IMG/VR virus record: IMGVR_UViG_3300027686_000049
Coordinates: 1 to 20,526 of that record
DNA length: 20,526 nt
Origin: a virus
Strand: one strand, 5' to 3'
How positions within the stretch are numbered: position 1 is the first letter of the stretch; every line of letters starts with the position of its first letter. Below are positions 15,104 through 20,526 of the stretch, piece after piece. The translations under genes were made by a program, and so were the position numbers. Under the pieces are notes generated by a model. The model saw only the letters and a program-made list of their open reading frames with translations, did not search any database and was not told where the DNA came from.

Positions 15104-16336
15104 TTAAAATGCACCATACACTTTAGCTGTACGCTGTGTATATTCTTTACGCAATGGATACAGGTAACTTACCATATAACCCCAACTATCATTAACACCA
15201 TCATATCCATGTTCAGCATCTTTAATAGGAATGCTTGTTCCTGGCTTGTACTGTTGTTTGCTAATAGCTGTAATAGTTTCTCTGCAAGTTGGATCCACAA
15301 ACAAGTGTCTGCTTCCTTCTGCATTACACATCAACCTATTGCCTGCGTTTATTCTGTCTTTAACTAGTGGATGACTTCTTGGTGCTCTAAGTTCCATGCC
15401 CCATTGCTTTACTATAAGGTGATCAGTGTTGTCTCTAGCACTAGTACGCCTTTGATTACCAGCAGGATCAGCATATAGGAATATCTTCTTATTGGGATAC
15501 TTTTCTTTTATTGCACTGCATATCTCATCAGTATTGGTATTGTTTAATACTATCTCATCAAATATATGTAAGCCATCTGTGTACTTGGCGGCTACGATTG
15601 CGGCCATTTTACTTACATTGAAGTCTAAGCCTACATGCAATTGGTTAGGTACAACTTGTTCAAACTTACGAATGTTAGCTGGCTTGAATGCATAGTATAT
15701 AACATTACCACTTGATTGGAAACTTGCTTCGTATTCTTGTAAGTATGTTTTTTGATCTAAGTCTCTTTTGGCAGCTTCTATTTCTTCTTCAGGTACATTA
15801 CCACCTTCTGCTGTAGTATATTGATGACTGCTCCAACCATCTATAGTGTGGCCTTGCTGATATAAATCATAGAACCAGTTGCCCATACCTTGTGGTGTAC
15901 TAATAAACAATGCACTACCTTGTCTATCACTTAGTGTTGGTCTAATAATGTCTGTCCATACTTTTGAATCATTAATAAAGAATGCACACTCATCTAATAC
16001 CACAAAGTCACAACTAATACCACGGATACTATCTCCAGCATCAGCACTACGCAATGTAATACTACTGCCATTAACTAGAAGTATGCTTAGTTCTGATTCA
16101 TTAATCTTCTTAACCCAGCGTTTGCTTATTAGTTGGCTTTTAAGTTCATCCCATATAATGCTTTTGGCTTGTCTATAACTAGGAGCAACATACATTACTT
16201 TCTGATTAGGCATTCTAGCTGCTCTAGCCATTTCCCATATACTCAAGAAACTTTTACCAAAGCGTCTACCCGCACTAACTACTCTAAATCTATTAGTGTC
16301 TGCAAATATCTGTGCTTGTGGTTTACTTAGTGGCAT
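15104..16336 (-). CDS. terL: Terminase large subunit
   Basis: This 410-residue DNA-packaging motor has an N-terminal ATPase and a C-terminal nuclease. Walker A is SAGRRFGKS (21-29, Lys28), Walker B is FVVLDE (111-116, Asp115/Glu116), and the coupling motif is FISTPQG (144-150). Nuclease residues fit Asp238 in GLDFN, Asp290 in YADPAG and the DGVNDS segment (379-384) near the C-terminus, all expected to bind divalent metal. It pumps DNA through the portal encoded next door. The length is slightly short but complete. It overlaps the upstream gene by 14 nt, and the small terminase lies about 1.7 kb upstream with five genes between, which is not the usual adjacent arrangement. Confidence 0.95.
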   Translation of the reverse strand: MPLSKPQAQIFADTNRFRVVSAGRRFGKSFLSIWEMARAARMPNQKVMYVAPSYRQAKSIIWDELKSQLISKRWVKKINESELSILLVNGSSITLRSADAGDSIRGISCDFVVLDECAFFINDSKVWTDIIRPTLSDRQGSALFISTPQGMGNWFYDLYQQGHTIDGWSSHQYTTAEGGNVPEEEIEAAKRDLDQKTYLQEYEASFQSSGNVIYYAFKPANIRKFEQVVPNQLHVGLDFNVSKMAAIVAAKYTDGLHIFDEIVLNNTNTDEICSAIKEKYPNKKIFLYADPAGNQRRTSARDNTDHLIVKQWGMELRAPRSHPLVKDRINAGNRLMCNAEGSRHLFVDPTCRETITAISKQQYKPGTSIPIKDAEHGYDGVNDSWGYMVSYLYPLRKEYTQRTAKVYGAF

Positions 16337-16523
16337 CTGTAGCTAATAACTCTACACTGTGACTATCAAAGTAATCGTTGTTTGGATAGTACACTCTGGT
16401 TGTTGTAATTACACTAACACCTCGTTCTACAGTTCTGTACTGTGTGAATACTTGTTTAATTAATCCACTTTCTGGTTGATCAAACAATTGATCGTTAGTG
16501 TAGTCTGCATCTTTAATCTTCAT
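16323..16523 (-). CDS. Small hypothetical protein
   Basis: This 66-residue protein of unknown function overlaps the large terminase start by 14 nt and has an AAGGAT ribosome binding site. The sequence (ESGLIKQVFTQYRTVERGVSVI, in pieces, then TTTRVYYPNNDYFDS) is acidic and probably two-stranded with a helix. No motif, signal peptide or membrane segment is visible. Its overlap suggests coupled expression with terminase; a packaging-related role is possible but unsupported. Confidence 0.65.
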   Translation of the reverse strand: MKIKDADYTNDQLFDQPESGLIKQVFTQYRTVERGVSVITTTRVYYPNNDYFDSHSVELLATDATK

Positions 16524-16538
16524 TGGGGGTATCCTTAA

Positions 16539-16829
16539 TTAATATTTTCCAGATTTTGTATCTGTAATTACTGGTTCTGTCCTGGTGTTGGGCTTGGCAG
16601 CTATGGGTTTAGCTGGTAGGTTGTTGTTACTTCTTGAGTTAACATACAATCCAAACCATGCTGCACCTGCGCCTACTATAACACTAATAAACCCTGCTTG
16701 TGCGTTGTTAGGATCCTCAAGAGCCATAAACCAATTGATACTTTGATAAAATACTATCATGTATGTAATGATTAAGGCTCTTGGGATAATTCTCCAAGCA
16801 TCTAAATGTTGTGGAGTTAGTCCACTCAT
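16539..16829 (-). CDS. Two-helix membrane protein, holin-like candidate
   Basis: This 96-residue protein starts in a TAATG overlap with the preceding gene. It has two hydrophobic segments, about 15-36 (IPRALIITYMIVFYQSINWF) and 44-63 (AGFISVIVGAGAAWFGLYVN), joined by an acidic loop, and a Pro/Lys/Thr-rich soluble tail (PAKPIAAKPNTRTEP). Short N-terminus, two membrane helices and a charged C-terminus are typical of small class II holins. A lysis role is inferred from topology only, with no endolysin in the window; the acidic-loop/amphipathic arrangement could equally be an unrelated small membrane protein. Confidence 0.6.
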   Translation of the reverse strand: MSGLTPQHLDAWRIIPRALIITYMIVFYQSINWFMALEDPNNAQAGFISVIVGAGAAWFGLYVNSRSNNNLPAKPIAAKPNTRTEPVITDTKSGKY

Positions 16830-17584
16830 TAGTTTGCTTCAAATATTAATTGAAAGTCTGCTGCAACTGCTACATCAGCATCGCCTAATCTCTTAGCACG
16901 GAATTCAATGATTCCACCTGCTGGTATCTGAAAAGGATTTGGTAATGTATATGTTGCTGGTGAGCCTATACCCACAATAGTAGTTACTACTTGTCTAAAT
17001 GGTGCGCCTGAATCTGGTGCTTTGTTTAGCCAAATACTTACTTGTGCTGGTCCTGTTGCACTCATCATAAAAGTAGTGATGTATGCATTAGTATCTGCTG
17101 GTACTGCAAAGCTGGCTGACTGTTGTTGTCCTTCACCGGCTGCAATTTGGTATAATACAGCATTATCTGCGTTATTGCTAATACTGATAGCACCTGTGTT
17201 TACACTGTTACCTGAGCCTACTTTGTTTACAAATACATTGTTAACATGTCTAAATGCTGCAACAGTAACTACTGCTGTTGTACCATTAAGGTTAACATTT
17301 TCTTCAATTAATGCACCGTTAGCATCAATACCTTTGATCTTAACTCTTCGTGCATGGCCTGAACCACTGTTAGCATCACTAGTGCTGCTTGATTTAATTT
17401 TTAATATTTCTGCACTACTAAGTAGATTTCTGATTCCACCTTGAGTACATATTGTTTCTAATGCTGCACCAACCGCTGGGTTGATACCACTTGTTCCTTT
17501 AAGACTTAGTTTGTCTATTCTTCCAGCTGATAACTCTAATCCACTTGGTAGAGTCGTAACCTGGTTTCCACTTGACATTGGCAT
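16829..17584 (-). CDS. Probable virion structural protein, beta-rich
   Basis: This 251-residue protein starts with a strong AAGGAG ribosome binding site 7 nt before the ATG. It is Ala/Asn/Ser/Thr/Gly-rich, low in Lys and Cys, and reads as a beta-sandwich: SSSTSDANSGSGHARRVKIKGIDANG (in pieces), LIEENVNLNGTT, a FRHVNNVFVNKVGSG strand, AAGEGQQQSASFAVPADTNAYITTF (in pieces) and PFQIPAGGIIEFRAK. This pattern is widespread in uncharacterised virion proteins of marine phages. It could be a capsid decoration, a short fibre or a head spike. Context between terminases gives no more. No catalytic motif is seen. Confidence 0.6.
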   Translation of the reverse strand: MPMSSGNQVTTLPSGLELSAGRIDKLSLKGTSGINPAVGAALETICTQGGIRNLLSSAEILKIKSSSTSDANSGSGHARRVKIKGIDANGALIEENVNLNGTTAVVTVAAFRHVNNVFVNKVGSGNSVNTGAISISNNADNAVLYQIAAGEGQQQSASFAVPADTNAYITTFMMSATGPAQVSIWLNKAPDSGAPFRQVVTTIVGIGSPATYTLPNPFQIPAGGIIEFRAKRLGDADVAVAADFQLIFEAN

Positions 17585-17599
17585 ATTGTTTCTCCTTGA

Positions 17600-17701
17600 T
17601 TAATAAGACTTTTTCTTCTTATCTTTTTTAGTTGGTTTCTTCTTAGTAGAATAACCTGTGCTTTTTACAGCTTTTGATTTTTTAGGTTTATTATAAGGCA
17701 T
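17600..17701 (-). CDS. 33-residue lysine-rich peptide
   Basis: This small ORF lies in the gap between the 251-residue gene and the coiled-coil/membrane gene, overlapping the end of the latter by 11 nt. It begins MPYNKPKKSKAVK and ends KKKKSY; 14 of 33 residues are Lys, with no acidic residue except one Asp. An AGGAG ribosome binding site (17713-17717) is 12 nt upstream, an acceptable spacing. Such short basic peptides recur in marine phages and may bind nucleic acid, but no function is known. Its ribosome binding site is perfectly complementary to the small RNA loop over 10 nt (17711-17720). Confidence 0.6.
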   Translation of the reverse strand: MPYNKPKKSKAVKSTGYSTKKKPTKKDKKKKSY

Positions 17702-17993
17702 TTAGTACTTTTTCTCCTATCATTCCAACTACTGTTGATGCTACCAGTAACATTAAGATCCACCATAGACGCTTGTCCATTGCATCTACCTTTTTATGAA
17801 TATCACACACATCCTTTTCAAGATGGTGAAGATGATTGTTCTTTATTACATTCAAATCGTTTTTGATTTCTGTAATGCTTTCAGTATTGCGGATTGTACG
17901 CTGTTCTACTTCGTCTGTAATCTCAGCCCAATCTCTAATGTTTATTGGATCAGCTTGCTTTAGTTTTGCTGTTTGTTTACTGGTTAGTGCCAT
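17691..17993 (-). CDS. Coiled-coil plus C-terminal membrane-anchor protein
   Basis: This 100-residue protein has a soluble N-terminus, a predicted coiled coil around 25-75 (TESITEIKNDLNVIKNN, then HHLEKDVCDIHKKVDAMDK) and a single C-terminal hydrophobic helix, WWILMLLVASTVVGMIG (77-93). This layout resembles XhlA-type or spanin-like lysis accessory proteins, but family membership is not certain. It lies just downstream of the small terminase and upstream of a small ORF whose ribosome binding site is in its own coding end. The ribosome binding site is AGGAA. Confidence 0.6.
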   Translation of the reverse strand: MALTSKQTAKLKQADPINIRDWAEITDEVEQRTIRNTESITEIKNDLNVIKNNHLHHLEKDVCDIHKKVDAMDKRLWWILMLLVASTVVGMIGEKVLNAL

Positions 17994-18017
17994 TTGTAGT
18001 TTCCTGTTCTCTTAAAC

Positions 18018-18374
18018 TTATTTATCTGATCCGGGTTCTTCCCATGGTAATATCACAGACTCTTCGCCTTGATTTACTGGATCATTGCTCATTCCCAGGA
18101 TGTTTTTCGCTAAGAAGATTTGCATTACTGCATTGTCATTATCAGTAGCATTACGGAACATTGCTCGACGAAGCTTGACTTTGCCTACAGCGTTCCCTTT
18201 GTCTATATAGCTGGCATAATTACGCTTTAGTGTATCAACACTACAGTCCATTACATATGCAATCTCTTTCCAATTGCATTGTAGTTCACTTAGCTTTACC
18301 AACATGTCTACATCTAATTCAATCTTCTTGCGTCCAGCACCTTTGGGGTTGCTTGACTTTTCTTGGTCTTTCAC
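18018..18374 (-). CDS. terS: Terminase small subunit
   Basis: This 118-residue protein has an N-terminal basic, Gly-rich stretch (NPKGAGRKK, 9-17), a helix-turn-helix (CNWKEIAYVMDCSVDTLKRN, 33-52) and a helical middle (VKLRRAMFRN, then NAVMQIFLAKNILGM) consistent with ring oligomerisation. The C-terminus is acidic (LPWEEPGSDK), where small subunits contact the large subunit. The start is GTG at 18374, supported by GGGAG upstream; no ATG is better placed. It would recognise the packaging site, perhaps in the non-coding stretch 18374-18636. Confidence 0.85.
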   Translation of the reverse strand: MKDQEKSSNPKGAGRKKIELDVDMLVKLSELQCNWKEIAYVMDCSVDTLKRNYASYIDKGNAVGKVKLRRAMFRNATDNDNAVMQIFLAKNILGMSNDPVNQGEESVILPWEEPGSDK

Positions 18375-18405
18375 TCTATTATCTCCCTGGTTAACGCCTC
18401 AGTGG

Positions 18406-18549
18406 CTAAAATATCCAGTTGTACACTTGTACTGTTAGATATACGAAATAGTGCATAAACGCTAATCCCAACAAAGCATTGACTAATACTAGGCAATTCT
18501 TCTTTGATGATACTATTTGTTCTTCAACACTTTTAGTTTCTATTGTCAT
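18406..18549 (-). CDS. 47-residue membrane peptide
   Basis: This small ORF (48 codons with its TAG) is preceded by AAGGA 10 nt before the ATG and lies 31 nt before the small terminase. The N-terminus is polar (MTIETKSVEEQIVSSKKN), followed by one long hydrophobic segment, CLVLVNALLGLAFMHYFVYL (19-38), ending NWIF. It is too short for most gene callers. It may be a single-pass membrane or holin-accessory peptide; no family is recognised. The alternative is a chance ORF, but the ribosome binding site and the amphipathic boundary argue for a gene. Confidence 0.62.
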   Translation of the reverse strand: MTIETKSVEEQIVSSKKNCLVLVNALLGLAFMHYFVYLTVQVYNWIF

Positions 18550-18605
18550 GTTTTACATCCTTATTTATCTATAAATAGCTAGTAGTCAGAGGGGGTTTGG
18601 CTATA

Positions 18606-18638
18606 GGGGAGTTCAGTCCGTCTGTCTCCCCTTTTTTT
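18606..18638 (+). terminator. Plus-strand intrinsic terminator near the small terminase
   Basis: GGGGAG (18606-18611) pairs with CTCCCC (18626-18631), with an inner CAG/CTG, followed by seven T. It has no T-run on the minus strand. No plus-strand gene precedes it; the best promoter I see upstream (TTGTCA at 18543, TATCTA at 18566, 17-bp spacer) is weak. It may stop antisense transcription, or end a second small RNA of about 60 nt. The rest of 18550-18605 shows an ATAGC/GCTAT repeat (18576-18604), with no gene. Confidence 0.75.
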
Positions 18639-18993
18639 ACGACTTATTAGGTCGTGTACTAGCGCCTCTGAATACTCGCTTTGTTGTGGTCTTATGAAGT
18701 ATAACCGGTCCACTTGGTAGTGACTTACGCTTATAATCAGTTCCTCTTGTTTCTTGTCTGTGTGCTATTTGTTTGTGGTTAATAATATCAAACACTCGTT
18801 TAGCCATATACTTGGGCATTCTGTATTTGCTCTTTTGATATCTCTTGCTTACTGCATGAACAAACGCTTGTTCGTCTTGGTTGCCTCGTCTGCTTACAGT
18901 AATAGTTGCATAGTACAACCATTTGTCTGTTTCTGATTTGGGTCTAGTATTAATCTTTTCCCACCAGTTGTGAAAGCTATTCTTTCTTGCCAT
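18637..18993 (-). CDS. Hypothetical basic protein
   Basis: I place the start at 18993 (118 residues, MARKNSFHNWW) because AAGGAG (19003-19008) lies 9 nt upstream; the longer reading to 19047 lacks a ribosome binding site and overlaps the previous gene. The protein is very basic, with several Arg/Lys clusters (SKRYQKSKYRMPKYMAKR, TRGTDYKRKS, TTTKRVFRG) and a WW pair at the N-terminus. No motif or membrane segment is visible. Nucleic-acid binding is possible from charge alone. It overlaps the upstream gene by 17 nt. Confidence 0.65.
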   Translation of the reverse strand: MARKNSFHNWWEKINTRPKSETDKWLYYATITVSRRGNQDEQAFVHAVSKRYQKSKYRMPKYMAKRVFDIINHKQIAHRQETRGTDYKRKSLPSGPVILHKTTTKRVFRGASTRPNKS

Positions 18994-19219
18994 TGATATA
19001 TGCTCCTTTGTCAAATTTTTGAAACTGGACACTATTGGCTTTTTCAACAGGTGTCATTCTATCAAACTTTTGTTTAGTTGTGTTGTATATTTTATGTCCA
19101 ACCCATTCATCACTTATTTTAAGTAACATGTAATCTTTTTCCCAATCACACAATTTACTGTAGTCTTTAATTTCTATGTGGCGGAAGTTGTCTTCATATG
19201 TGTATAGTTCTACGATCAT
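18977..19219 (-). CDS. Hypothetical protein, 80 residues
   Basis: This 80-residue protein begins MIVELYTYEDNFRHIEI and has mixed charge with several Tyr/Trp residues (KLCDWEKDYMLLKISDEW). It starts with AAAGGAG 7 nt before the ATG and overlaps the upstream zinc-ribbon-like gene by four bases (ATGA). The sequence gives no recognised motif; an alpha/beta fold is plausible. Function unknown. Confidence 0.65.
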   Translation of the reverse strand: MIVELYTYEDNFRHIEIKDYSKLCDWEKDYMLLKISDEWVGHKIYNTTKQKFDRMTPVEKANSVQFQKFDKGAYINGKKE

Positions 19220-19395
19220 GCTTTGCTCCTTTCAATTGCAATAGTATTTATGCCTATCTTAATTGCTTGTTTTGTACTAATCCATTGTGTATGCTGATTA
19301 CATACCTTACACCAAAGCTGATACTTGTGTGGACCTTTACCTAATCTAAGTTGTTGTTCATGTGTACCACAACTCCATAGTCTACCTTTAATCAT
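19216..19395 (-). CDS. 59-residue zinc-ribbon-like protein
   Basis: This short ORF fills a stretch with no other gene, between the 98-residue and the 80-residue ORFs. It overlaps the upstream gene by 8 nt and its TGA overlaps the next ATG (ATGA), so it fits the coupled gene chain perfectly. It carries two potential metal pairs, CGTH (9-12) and CKVCNQH (29-35), spaced C-x2-H-x16-C-x2-C, with WISTKQAI after. This is like a small zinc ribbon, possibly nucleic-acid binding. No strong ribosome binding site; translation probably depends on coupling. Confidence 0.68.
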   Translation of the reverse strand: MIKGRLWSCGTHEQQLRLGKGPHKYQLWCKVCNQHTQWISTKQAIKIGINTIAIERSKA

Positions 19396-19684
19396 ACGGA
19401 CCTACCGCTTTCTTGTAAGTTGCATAATTTTTATAACCGTTGCTTCTAGCCGTTATGTCTGCTTGATCAGTATCTTCATCCCAAGGAACATTATCTTCTA
19501 TTACATTAAAAATGTATTGCCCGGATAATTTATGTTGTAATTCCTCTATTATCATTATTTTCTCACCACTTAACTTGTTTAAAAACTTCCACTGTTCTAG
19601 TGCTTTCACATCTTCAAGCTCAACTTGATAATCTTTACGCTTTTCAGTTAGCTCTACTTCAGTTATTATATTATACTTTTTCAT
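19388..19684 (-). CDS. Hypothetical protein, 98 residues
   Basis: I chose the start at 19684 (MKKYNIITEVEL), where TAATG overlaps the stop of the preceding gene and AGGAAAAG lies just upstream; an ATG at 19702 has no ribosome binding site. The protein is helical and acidic (KALEQWKFLNKLSGEKIM, then EDNVPWDEDTDQAD), ending YKKAVGPYD. No recognised domain or membrane segment. Function unknown. Confidence 0.65.
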   Translation of the reverse strand: MKKYNIITEVELTEKRKDYQVELEDVKALEQWKFLNKLSGEKIMIIEELQHKLSGQYIFNVIEDNVPWDEDTDQADITARSNGYKNYATYKKAVGPYD

Positions 19685-20223
19685 TATTCTTTTCCTGCCC
19701 ATGTATACTGTAATCCTTTTGCACCTTGAGTTTCTAAATTAAGTTGTAGTTCAACATGATTTGCCCAAAAGTCAATACGCCCATTTGGCTTTTCTTCAGG
19801 AATAGTTACTTGTAATAGTGCAAGATGTGTCACTGGATCATAACTAAACCAAGTGAATGGGATAGTGTGATATCTGCTGTGAAATCTATATCCTAGCTTT
19901 GTGTGGCAATTACTACTAGTGTATTTGTTAAACTCTCTGGCTTTGGCTATAGCGGCGTCATACCAATCTTTTGCCCAATCAAACTCTGCAGGCATTTTGT
20001 ATGCTATGTTGTTTATTCTGCTTAGGTTGTTTGTTAGTTTAACTATATCAGTTTCCCAACCAGGTTGTTGCACATCAAAGCCAAATTCAATTTGTGCTGT
20101 GAGCATATCTTGATTGTGAAAAACACCTAGCTTGATGCTCCGGATCAGAGTAGTGTCTATTACTTTGTCACTTATTGGTGTTTGTATTACTGGTTTCTTT
20201 ATTTGTTGTTTGAATTTAATCAT
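19684..20223 (-). CDS. Hypothetical protein, 179 residues; first gene after promoter
   Basis: This is the first full gene after the minus-strand promoter at 20412-20440. The ribosome binding site is AAAGGAG, 8 nt before the ATG. The protein begins with a Lys/Gln-rich N-terminus (MIKFKQQIKKPVIQTPISDK) and continues as mixed alpha/beta, with strands QIEFGFDVQQPGWETD, WFSYDPVTHLALLQVTI and HVELQLNLETQG. It has no catalytic motif or membrane segment that I recognise. The strand pattern could suit a structural or nucleic-acid-binding fold; the function is unknown. Confidence 0.7.
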   Translation of the reverse strand: MIKFKQQIKKPVIQTPISDKVIDTTLIRSIKLGVFHNQDMLTAQIEFGFDVQQPGWETDIVKLTNNLSRINNIAYKMPAEFDWAKDWYDAAIAKAREFNKYTSSNCHTKLGYRFHSRYHTIPFTWFSYDPVTHLALLQVTIPEEKPNGRIDFWANHVELQLNLETQGAKGLQYTWAGKE

Positions 20224-20290
20224 TTGTTATTCTCCTTTATATATTTGTAAGTACATTGTTGTTGTTGTGGTTCTCTTGTCTTCCTTTGAC

Positions 20291-20326
20291 TCAAAGAGGG
20301 TCTGAAAGACAAAGTTCCTGTTTCAT
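20291..20326 (-). CDS. 11-residue leader peptide candidate
   Basis: A mini-ORF encoding MKQELCLSDPL ends in TGA within the leader. AGGA lies 7 nt before its ATG, a proper ribosome binding site. Its coding part overlaps one arm of the leader stem, so its translation could alter the fold. Chance occurrence is possible. A second, 9-codon ORF (MYLQIYKGE) ends 3 nt before the start of the next gene, but has no ribosome binding site. Confidence 0.4.
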   Translation of the reverse strand: MKQELCLSDPL

Positions 20327-20349
20327 TGCTAATTCCTGTTAATTAACTA

Positions 20350-20367
20350 CTTTAGTTCCTTTAGTTC
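20350..20367 (-). repeat. Tandem 9-bp direct repeat in leader
   Basis: CTTTAGTTC occurs twice in perfect tandem on the plus strand (GAACTAAAG in the mRNA). It lies in the 5' leader, downstream of the predicted start of transcription. Confidence 0.8.
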
Positions 20368-20409
20368 ATTAAGTTACTTAATAGCGGCCAACATTTACAA
20401 ACAATAAAA

Positions 20410-20437
20410 ACAGTATAACATTAGTATGCTATACTGT
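20410..20437. repeat. Inverted repeat spanning the promoter, possible operator
   Basis: ACAGTATA (20410-20417) and TATACTGT (20430-20437) are exact inverted repeats separated by 12 bp. They overlap the -10 and -35 boxes of the minus-strand promoter, and a smaller AGTAT/ATACT pair lies inside. This is the geometry of a dimeric repressor operator. Confidence 0.6.
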
Positions 20438-20440
20438 CAA
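20412..20440 (-). promoter_or_regulatory. Sigma-70 promoter of the minus-strand operon
   Basis: On the minus strand TTGACA (20435-20440) and TATACT (20412-20417) are separated by 17 bp; only one base of the -10 box differs from consensus. Transcription would start near 20405 and drive the small genes and probably the whole structural operon, as no minus-strand terminator was found. The stop codon of the upstream gene lies inside the -35 box. Confidence 0.85.
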
Positions 20441-20526
20441 TCTTCTTGTGGGTAGCAATCATCAAGTATAGTTCTAACTTTAACCATACCAGTTTTAATC
20501 GCTGGGTCTTTGCTTTGATACTGTTC
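20437..20526 (-). CDS. 3' end of an upstream gene (partial)
   Basis: The last 29 codons of a gene running in from beyond the window encode EQYQSKDPAIKTGMVKVRTI followed by LDDCYPQED and a TGA at 20437-20439. The frame is open to the window edge. The stop codon is embedded in the -35 box of the operon promoter. Function cannot be judged from this fragment; an ATG inside it is unlikely to be the start because no ribosome binding site precedes it. Confidence 0.6.
   Translation of the reverse strand, partial: EQYQSKDPAIKTGMVKVRTILDDCYPQED

Larger units (their letters stand above)
20224..20405 (-). promoter_or_regulatory. Structured 5' leader, about 182 nt
   Basis: Between the predicted start of transcription (about 20405) and the first gene there is no long ORF. 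The leader holds a tandem 9-bp repeat (20350-20367), two copies of an 8-bp TTCCTGTT (plus strand, 20315 and 20333), a stem TTGTCTT/AAGACAA (20276-20282 with 20306-20312), a near-palindrome CTTTGA-G-TCAAAG and five AGGA motifs. It contains the 11-codon ORF listed separately. This looks regulatory; the mechanism is unknown. Confidence 0.55.

Noticed and set aside
15035-15367. Plus-strand open frame of 110 codons starting inside the small RNA
   Set aside because: The small RNA terminator at 15056-15099 would end the transcript after about 20 codons, the ribosome binding site candidate (AGAGG) is only 3 nt from the ATG and is buried in hairpin 1, and most of the frame is antisense to the large terminase.
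18994-19047. Longer start at 19047 for the basic hypothetical protein
   Set aside because: The internal ATG at 18993 has AAGGAG at ideal spacing, while the upstream ATG has none and increases the overlap with the neighbouring gene.
1-20526. tRNA genes, CRISPR arrays, insertion sequences, integrase or attachment sites
   Set aside because: I scanned for cloverleaf arms, regularly spaced repeats, transposase or recombinase motifs and saw none. This is by eye, so a weak tRNA could be missed.

Overview
The window is a block of a tailed, siphovirus-type bacteriophage genome (or prophage). It is AT-rich and densely packed, and every recognisable protein gene lies on the minus strand, so the operon reads from high to low coordinates. 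The gene order matches a classic long-tailed phage: terminase, portal, scaffold, major capsid, connector, neck, tail tube, frameshifted tail chaperones, tape measure, distal tail, hub, NlpC/P60-like peptidase, tail tip, fibre. The last five genes follow the order of the tail tip in gene transfer agents of alphaproteobacteria. With the AT-rich composition and the fibre N-terminus (SPQLGGNLD, PNGTGD), this suggests a phage of a marine alphaproteobacterium. The host is inference only; no host gene, integrase or tRNA is visible.

Right end (18.4-20.5 kb): the 3' end of an upstream gene, then a near-consensus minus-strand promoter whose -35 box contains that gene's stop codon and which is spanned by an 8-bp inverted repeat (likely operator). 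A leader of about 180 nt follows, with an 11-codon upstream ORF, a stem-loop and short repeats. Then come small, translationally coupled genes of unknown function, including two that are easily missed: a 59-residue zinc-ribbon-like protein and a 47-residue membrane peptide. A plus-strand terminator lies at 18606-18638.

Middle (14.8-18.4 kb): small terminase, a coiled-coil/membrane protein, a 33-residue lysine-rich peptide, a probable virion protein, a two-helix membrane protein, a 66-residue protein and the large terminase. Between large terminase and portal, on the opposite strand to every gene, is a self-contained transcription unit: a perfect TTGACA-17-TATAAT promoter, about 86 nt, and a strong intrinsic terminator. 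It looks like a phage small RNA. Its terminator loop carries UUUCUCCUAU, complementary over 8-10 nt to several ribosome binding sites of this phage. This is the most novel element in the window.

Left (0-14.8 kb): portal, scaffold, major capsid (no maturation protease seen), a head-tail connector with an EF-hand loop, neck and tail-terminator genes, tail tube, tail chaperones with a programmed -1 frameshift site (G GGA AAC) directly before the stop codon, a 940-residue tape measure, and the tail-tip cassette ending in the fibre. No minus-strand terminator was found, so the genes may form one long transcript with much translational coupling (TAATG and ATGA overlaps).
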